A stretch of DNA of 11,264 nucleotides, from the NCBI GenBank assembly GCA_964487925.1, contig CAZASZ010000063.1, forward strand, positions 1 through 11,264, written 5' to 3'. The position numbers and the translations under genes are program-made. The notes under the pieces were generated by a model that was given only the letters and a program-made list of their open reading frames with translations, was not told the DNA's origin and ran no database searches. Positions 6,778 through 11,264 of this stretch are shown piece by piece. This DNA is from RI-283 sp964487925 (lineage in GTDB: Bacteria; Pseudomonadota; Gammaproteobacteria; SZUA-140). Positions within the stretch are counted from its first letter, which is position 1. Each line of letters begins with the position of its first letter.

Positions 6778-9700
6778 ATGTTATCCGTAAACCGAGCTCG
6801 ATCACGTCAGGATACCGTGGGCAATCGCTTTGTCAGGAAGAAGCTGTGGTCCGCGATCGTCTCGGCAAGCTATTCGATCCCCGGTATCGTTTCCGCGGCG
6901 CCGCTCGGCGAGGTTGTCGTGGACGGACAAGCGACTATTGCACGCCCGGATACGCAAACAACGGTAGTCGAACAATCGAGTCAGAATTCGATCATCAACT
7001 GGAACTCATTCTCGATCGACAAGCAGGAGTTCGTTCGTTATATCCAGCCGAGCGCCAATGCGATATCGCTAAACCGTGTAACGGGCGGGCAGCCCTCCGA
7101 GATCTTGGGAAACCTTTCCGCAAATGGCCAGGTCTTTTTGATCAACACGCATGGTATCTACTTCGGTCCTGGTTCCCAGGTGGACGTTGCCGGACTGGTT
7201 GCTACGACATTAGATATTTCGGATCAGGATTTCAAAAATAACCGTTTTGTTTTTGTCAACGGCAGTGGCGGCGGCAGTGTCACCAATGAAGGGCATGTCC
7301 GGACGCAAAATGGCGGCTATGCCGTGCTCGCTGGCGACCGTGTCGTCAACAAGGGGCGTATGGACGCAGAGCTTGGCCAAATAGCACTGGTGTCCGGCAG
7401 TAAGATGACGATGTCTGTCGACGCCAACGGATTGATTAATGTCGCTGTCGACGCCGCCGCGTTGTCGTCATCCGCCGGCGTCTCCAATGAAGGAGTCCTC
7501 AGCGCCGACGGCGGCCGTGTTCTGGTTTCAGCGCATGTGGCGGAAAGTCTTGTCTCCACTGCGGTAAATAATGCAGGTTTGATTGAGGCTTCATCGATCG
7601 TCGAATCGGATGGGGAAATCTACCTGATCGGCGAAGGTGGCAACGTCGTCAATTCGGGAACGATCGTCAGTGATTCTTTGGCCGAAGGTCGAACGGGGCG
7701 CGTTGAACTGCATTCAACCCACGATATCGAATTGCTGTCTACCGGTGATATCAGTGCGAGCGGTGCAGCCGAGGGTGTATTCGACGGTGGAGAAATTCGC
7801 CTGATTGCGGACGGTACGCTCCTGATGAATCCGGGCAGTCTTACACGGGTGGAAGGCGGCGCTCTAGGTGGAAGCGGTGGGTTCCTCGAGCTTTCCGGAG
7901 CGAGCGGTCTCAGGCTCAACGGCAGATACTCTGGCCGCGCGCATCGGGACGGCTATCAAAACGGGTCGCTTTATATCGATCCTCAGAATATCCGTATCGC
8001 GACCGGCGGCACGGTGATCGGATCCGGGTCATTGCATGCCAGTTCGGGATCGTCGTTGAGCACGCTGACGATCGATCCGAATATGTCCGGAGGCGCATGG
8101 ACTAATATCGCGCTCTTTGCTCAGCGCAACATTACGCTCGATTCCCAATTGACGGACAGCGATCTTCCAATCGGAGGTTCGCTATCTTTGGGTGCCGGTA
8201 GCTCCATCAATATAAATAATTATATTGGTTCCCAGGCGACGCTGTTCAATCATAGCGTAACGCTTACCGCGAACGGGGATGTTCATATCGCCGGGGCGCT
8301 TGGAGGTTCCTCCGGTGCTGGCATCTATCTGGGCGGTGTCAATACGCTGTCAATTGTCGCCGACGCGGACAATGACGGCTCGGGCGACGTCGTCGTCAGC
8401 GCAGCCAACGGGCCAGGGGTTATCAGCACAGCAGGGAATATTTCGATATCGGGTGCAAATCTGAGCGTTCTGGGCGGCAACAGCAGTATCGCGGCGTATG
8501 CACTCATCGAGACGGCTTCGGGTAATATTTCCATCAATACCGCCAACGGACTTCAAATTACCGGCGGTAGCGCCCTGCTAGGTAGCAGTACGAGCATGGG
8601 TAATGTGTCTGCGAGGATCCACTCGGGCAATAATATTGATATTACGTCGGGCAGCGGCGGTATCACCATTCAAGGCGGTATCGGCACTATCGGTGGCGCG
8701 ACGGCGTCGGCATCAGTGGATGCCTCCGCAATCCTGGCGGCGGACAATAATCTGACCATCAATGGCACCGGTGCCATCAGTGTGTACGGTGGTAGCGCGC
8801 AGGCTTCCGCCAGCAGTTCTTTCGGCACACCGGGCAGCATCGTCGCCAAGGGAAACGGCGCAATCAAGGCGGATGCGGACGGCAATCAATCCGGAACCTT
8901 GACGATCGTCAGTGACGGTGGATTAACGCTAAAGGGTGCGCAAGCCGGATCCTTGTTGGGCAGTGCTTCCGCACATGCTTATGGATCTGCGTCGGTGTCG
9001 GTGGACGCATCCGCAAAACTATCTGGATACGATATCGCGTTGGATGTCGGTGGCGCGATTACACTCAGCGGCGGTGTCGGTTCCGCTTCCGTAACGGCAT
9101 CGGCCAGTAGCAGTGCATCTGCGTCTGCCAATGCGTCGGCACGAATTATGGCTGAGCACAATGTAAACATCGATACGGGGCGTATATCCCAGGGCGATGT
9201 TACGCTGACAGCCGGGACGGCGAACGTAAGCGCGAGCGGAAGCGGAAACGGCAGCGCCAGCGTGAATGGTGATGCCGAGATCTCCGCCGGCAACGACGTC
9301 ACGATTTCGCTCACGACCGGGAGCATTACGATTTCCGGTGGTTCTGCGAATGCAGTCGCGGGCGGTAGCGGTTCTATCGGTCCTTCGGGGCAGCCTACCC
9401 TCTTGGCCGATGCGAGCGCTGCTGCGGGTATATATGCCGACGACACTGCGACCGGCAGCGGGACACTTAGGCTCACTTCGGCCAATGCCGTGAGTTTATT
9501 CGGTGGGACATCCGGCAGCGCGTTGGCGGTTAACGGCAGTAGCTCCTCGGTGAGTGTCGTCGCCAATACAGGCGCCGAAGTCAGTGGCCACGATATCGAG
9601 GTGAATACAAACGGTAATCTCACGCTTCAAGGCGGCAGCGGCTCGGCGAAAGCACAAGGCGGTTCTGGGAGCCTTGCGTATGGGCACGCGCATTATTGTG

Positions 9701-11264
9701 CCAGCGCTGAAATCACGTCCGCAAACGGCATCGCGATCAATCTTACGGCCGGCAACCTCACGCTCACGGGCGGCTCTTCCGTGGGGGCATCCGCGTCGGG
9801 GGCGTCAGGGGACCATCAGGCGATTGCTGAGGGAGAGGCGACGATCAAATCAACGGCCGCGGCTGGCTCGGCGTCGGTCGCCATCAACGTCCATGGCAGC
9901 AATTCTTCCGGCAACCTCACTGTTGATGCGGGCGGTGCCTACGCCAGCGGTTCGTTTGCCAGTGGTTCGTCAATAAATAATGTGGCCTCGGCGTATGCCT
10001 CGGCGGGCATACTAAGCACTGCGGCATCGATTTCGATAAACGTCGACAATGCGCTCGCCCTGCGTGGGGGCAGCGCGAGCGCGTCTCCCGCCATCGGCGG
10101 CACGAGCGCATCGGGGAGTGCTATCGCTCTAGCCCAGGGCGTCATTCGCGCGACAAATGGCACCGTAACGGTACTGTCCACTTCGGGGGACATCACGCTC
10201 AACACCAACGATGGTGGTTCCAGTCATACGACCGCCGGCCATGTTGTCATAGTGCGCGACACCGATGCCGAGATCGGCGGTACCCAGACCGTGGTCACTT
10301 CGGGGCGAGACCTGATTTTTCAAACCAATTTGCTGAACGGCGATCTGCCGGCAAACGGCAGTTTGACGTTGACGGCGGGGCGGGATCTAAATCTGGATGG
10401 GAGCATCGGCTCCGCGACTCAGCGTTTTGCCCACGACATCACGCTGAATGCCAATAACGATGTGAACATCGGCCGAGTCGGCACCGCCAACCTGTATCTT
10501 GGCGCCAAGACGCTGAACTTGAACGGTGATGTTGACGCCAATGGGGCCGGCAAGGTGTTGGTGACCGGGCAACATCAGTCTTCCTCGACCGGTACGGCTC
10601 TGGTGGATACGCAAGGTTCTATCAACATCACCGGGGCGTCCTTGGAAATCCTCGGCGACAATAGCTCCGCCGGTTACGCGCTGGTTCATGCGGACGGCAA
10701 TATTGATGCACATTTATCTAGCGGCATGCTGATCAAAGGCGGGTCTGCGTCGGCCTCCAGTAGCGATATCCTTGACGTGTCCGCCGGTATGTCCGCGGGT
10801 GAAAATATCAGTGTCATGGTAGATAGCGGATCGTTGAGCGTACTAGGTGGCTCGGCTTTTGCCAGTATTGGAAGCAGCGCGTCGAGTTCAGGTTCAGCGA
10901 ATGCGGCTGCATATCTGACCTCGAGCAAGAATATCTCACTCGATGTCAGTGGCACGGTCAACGTTAAGGGAGGGGTGGCGTCGGCCACCGCCAGCGTGAG
11001 TAGCAGCAGTAGCCTTGTCGCCATGGCTGAAGCCGACGCCCGGATTTCCGCTGGCAGCTCGGTGGGTACTTTGACCATCAATGCTGATGCATTAAACGTT
11101 CGCGGCGGTAGCGCCGAAGCGTATGCAAGTGACGGCAGCAGTTCGGGGGCTTCCTCCATAACAGCCATTGCGACGGCTACGGGTGTGCTCAGTGGAAGGG
11201 GGGTCGATCTTGGTATTGCCGGGAATTTGGTCGTTCGCGGGGGCAGTGCAAATGCGGTTGCGGG
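6778..11264 (+). CDS. Giant TpsA adhesin / filamentous-haemagglutinin-like exoprotein, 3' end outside window
   Basis: The frame is open from 6778 to the window end (1495 complete codons plus 2 nt; no stop on codon-by-codon reading). Residues 20-41 form a signal peptide (RKK then a hydrophobic stretch, cleavage near VSAA). The TPS secretion domain spans about 43-300: IINWNSFSI (72-80), SLNRVTGG (97-104), LSANGQVFLINTHGIYFGPGS (the last 12 residues are 122-133). SLYIDPQNI (398-404 region) is common in large TPS adhesins. From about 440 onward the protein is a Gly/Ser/Ala/Asn-rich repeat region expected to form a beta-helix. It has one cysteine (Cys974). In the family this N-terminal domain is recognised by TpsB POTRA domains and the filament is displayed on or released from the cell. 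ATG 6778 is preferred because GGGA (6765-6768) is 9 nt upstream; ATG 6763 and 6769 are in frame and possible. The cargo function (adhesion, contact-dependent inhibition or other) cannot be told without the C terminus. Confidence 0.93.
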   Translation, partial: MLSVNRARSRQDTVGNRFVRKKLWSAIVSASYSIPGIVSAAPLGEVVVDGQATIARPDTQTTVVEQSSQNSIINWNSFSIDKQEFVRYIQPSANAISLNRVTGGQPSEILGNLSANGQVFLINTHGIYFGPGSQVDVAGLVATTLDISDQDFKNNRFVFVNGSGGGSVTNEGHVRTQNGGYAVLAGDRVVNKGRMDAELGQIALVSGSKMTMSVDANGLINVAVDAAALSSSAGVSNEGVLSADGGRVLVSAHVAESLVSTAVNNAGLIEASSIVESDGEIYLIGEGGNVVNSGTIVSDSLAEGRTGRVELHSTHDIELLSTGDISASGAAEGVFDGGEIRLIADGTLLMNPGSLTRVEGGALGGSGGFLELSGASGLRLNGRYSGRAHRDGYQNGSLYIDPQNIRIATGGTVIGSGSLHASSGSSLSTLTIDPNMSGGAWTNIALFAQRNITLDSQLTDSDLPIGGSLSLGAGSSININNYIGSQATLFNHSVTLTANGDVHIAGALGGSSGAGIYLGGVNTLSIVADADNDGSGDVVVSAANGPGVISTAGNISISGANLSVLGGNSSIAAYALIETASGNISINTANGLQITGGSALLGSSTSMGNVSARIHSGNNIDITSGSGGITIQGGIGTIGGATASASVDASAILAADNNLTINGTGAISVYGGSAQASASSSFGTPGSIVAKGNGAIKADADGNQSGTLTIVSDGGLTLKGAQAGSLLGSASAHAYGSASVSVDASAKLSGYDIALDVGGAITLSGGVGSASVTASASSSASASANASARIMAEHNVNIDTGRISQGDVTLTAGTANVSASGSGNGSASVNGDAEISAGNDVTISLTTGSITISGGSANAVAGGSGSIGPSGQPTLLADASAAAGIYADDTATGSGTLRLTSANAVSLFGGTSGSALAVNGSSSSVSVVANTGAEVSGHDIEVNTNGNLTLQGGSGSAKAQGGSGSLAYGHAHYCASAEITSANGIAINLTAGNLTLTGGSSVGASASGASGDHQAIAEGEATIKSTAAAGSASVAINVHGSNSSGNLTVDAGGAYASGSFASGSSINNVASAYASAGILSTAASISINVDNALALRGGSASASPAIGGTSASGSAIALAQGVIRATNGTVTVLSTSGDITLNTNDGGSSHTTAGHVVIVRDTDAEIGGTQTVVTSGRDLIFQTNLLNGDLPANGSLTLTAGRDLNLDGSIGSATQRFAHDITLNANNDVNIGRVGTANLYLGAKTLNLNGDVDANGAGKVLVTGQHQSSSTGTALVDTQGSINITGASLEILGDNSSAGYALVHADGNIDAHLSSGMLIKGGSASASSSDILDVSAGMSAGENISVMVDSGSLSVLGGSAFASIGSSASSSGSANAAAYLTSSKNISLDVSGTVNVKGGVASATASVSSSSSLVAMAEADARISAGSSVGTLTINADALNVRGGSAEAYASDGSSSGASSITAIATATGVLSGRGVDLGIAGNLVVRGGSANAVA
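8101..10284 (+). repeat. Super-repeat copy 1 within TpsA (about 727 codons)
   Basis: A module of about 165 residues is followed by an array of GGSA-type units. The lead module has landmarks RNITLDSQLTDSDLP (DLP codons from 8161), GGSLSLGAG, IGS, SVTLTANGDVHI, IYLG, DADNDG, AGNISISGANLSVLGGNSS, AYAL and ITGGSA (GG at 8563). The same landmarks return in the same order 2175-2181 nt later, which defines the period. Copies are clearly diverged, so this is an old internal duplication rather than a recent one. Confidence 0.7.
8473..10110 (+). repeat. Array 1 of GGSA-type units of about 40 residues
   Basis: Each unit has the pattern: polar turn with N-I/V alternating hydrophobics, then GG-S-A followed by alternating Ala/Ser (SASAxAS). 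GG pairs start at 8473, 8563, 8674, 8788, 9070, 9337, 9502, 9631, 9769 and 10066. Where units are adjacent the spacing is usually 90-165 nt; the larger intervals contain degenerate units with changed GG (such as KGAQAGS near 8935). The alternating pattern suits one or two turns of a beta-helix per unit. Confidence 0.6.
10285..11264 (+). repeat. Super-repeat copy 2 within TpsA, cut by window end
   Basis: This repeats the lead module of copy 1: GRDLIFQTNLLNGDLP (DLP codons from 10342), NGSLTLTAG, IGS, DITLNANNDVNI, LYLG, DVDANG, GSINITGASLEILGDNSS, YAL and IKGGSA (from 10738). GGSA-type units then follow at 10738, 10846, 10969, 11104 and 11239. The phase matches copy 1 to within 6 nt, and the array is still running when the window ends. 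Confidence 0.7.
10738..11264 (+). repeat. Array 2 of GGSA-type units, incomplete
   Basis: GG pairs begin at 10738, 10846, 10969, 11104 and 11239, giving spacings of 108, 123, 135 and 135 nt (36-45 codons). Each is followed by Ser/Ala-rich sequence such as GGSASASSS, GGSAFASIGSSAS and GGSAEAYAS. The unit is the same as in the first array and continues past the window. Confidence 0.65.

Noticed and set aside
6846..7241. 131-codon + strand frame near the TpsA start
   Set aside because: It is a +1-type shadow of the TPS domain: the other frame matches the filamentous-haemagglutinin N-terminal motifs and stays open to the window end.
8979..9623. Minus-strand open frame of 214 codons opposite tpsA
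   Set aside because: It lies wholly inside the TpsA frame and its Pro/Ala/Leu-rich product is what the reverse complement of Gly/Ser/Ala repeat codons gives. Similar shadows occur at 10686-11168 and 7620-7919.
8473..11264. Regularly spaced repeats as a CRISPR array
   Set aside because: The repeats are diverged, coding, in frame and of variable spacing. They are protein repeats, not direct DNA repeats with unique spacers.

Overview
The window comes from a Gram-negative bacterium, most likely a proteobacterium. It encodes an outer-membrane Omp85/TpsB transporter, a giant two-partner-secretion (TPS) adhesin, and a GspA/GspB pair that works across the inner membrane and peptidoglycan. I cannot name the genus from the sequence. 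All protein-coding genes lie on the + strand and are tightly spaced, so they look like one operon or two coupled transcription units.

Layout: (1) 1-55 is the 3' end of a group II intron (end of domain V plus domain VI) whose body lies upstream of the window. (2) 56-322 is a gap with no recognisable gene. (3) 323-2068 encodes an exported subtilisin-like (S8) serine protease with a C-terminal MopE-like metal-binding motif. (4) 2043-3818 encodes a GspA/ExeA-type AAA ATPase with a membrane anchor, a C39-like region and a peptidoglycan-binding domain; its start overlaps the protease stop. (5) 3821-4777 encodes its usual partner, a GspB-like protein, 2 nt further on. (6) 4778-5014 is a structured non-coding leader. 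(7) 5015-6706 encodes a TpsB transporter (ShlB/FhaC/HecB family) starting at a TTG with a strong Shine-Dalgarno. (8) From about 6778 to beyond the window end runs one uninterrupted reading frame of at least 1495 codons, the cognate TpsA exoprotein. It has a signal peptide, a filamentous-haemagglutinin-type TPS domain, and a long beta-helix made of Gly/Ser/Ala-rich repeats. This gene has no stop inside the window.

Inferred working model: TpsA is exported by Sec, recognised in the periplasm by the TpsB POTRA domains and threaded through the TpsB barrel to form a surface filament. GspA and GspB normally remodel or bind peptidoglycan so that the type II secretin can assemble. Here they have no type II secretion gene beside them and sit next to a TPS system instead, so they may help place TpsB or let the very large substrate cross the wall. 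The S8 protease could mature or shed the adhesin, as SphB1 does for FHA, but nothing in the sequence proves this. The most unusual aspects are this composite gene set and the two-level repeat structure of TpsA: GGSA-type units of about 40 residues nested in a super-repeat of about 727 residues.
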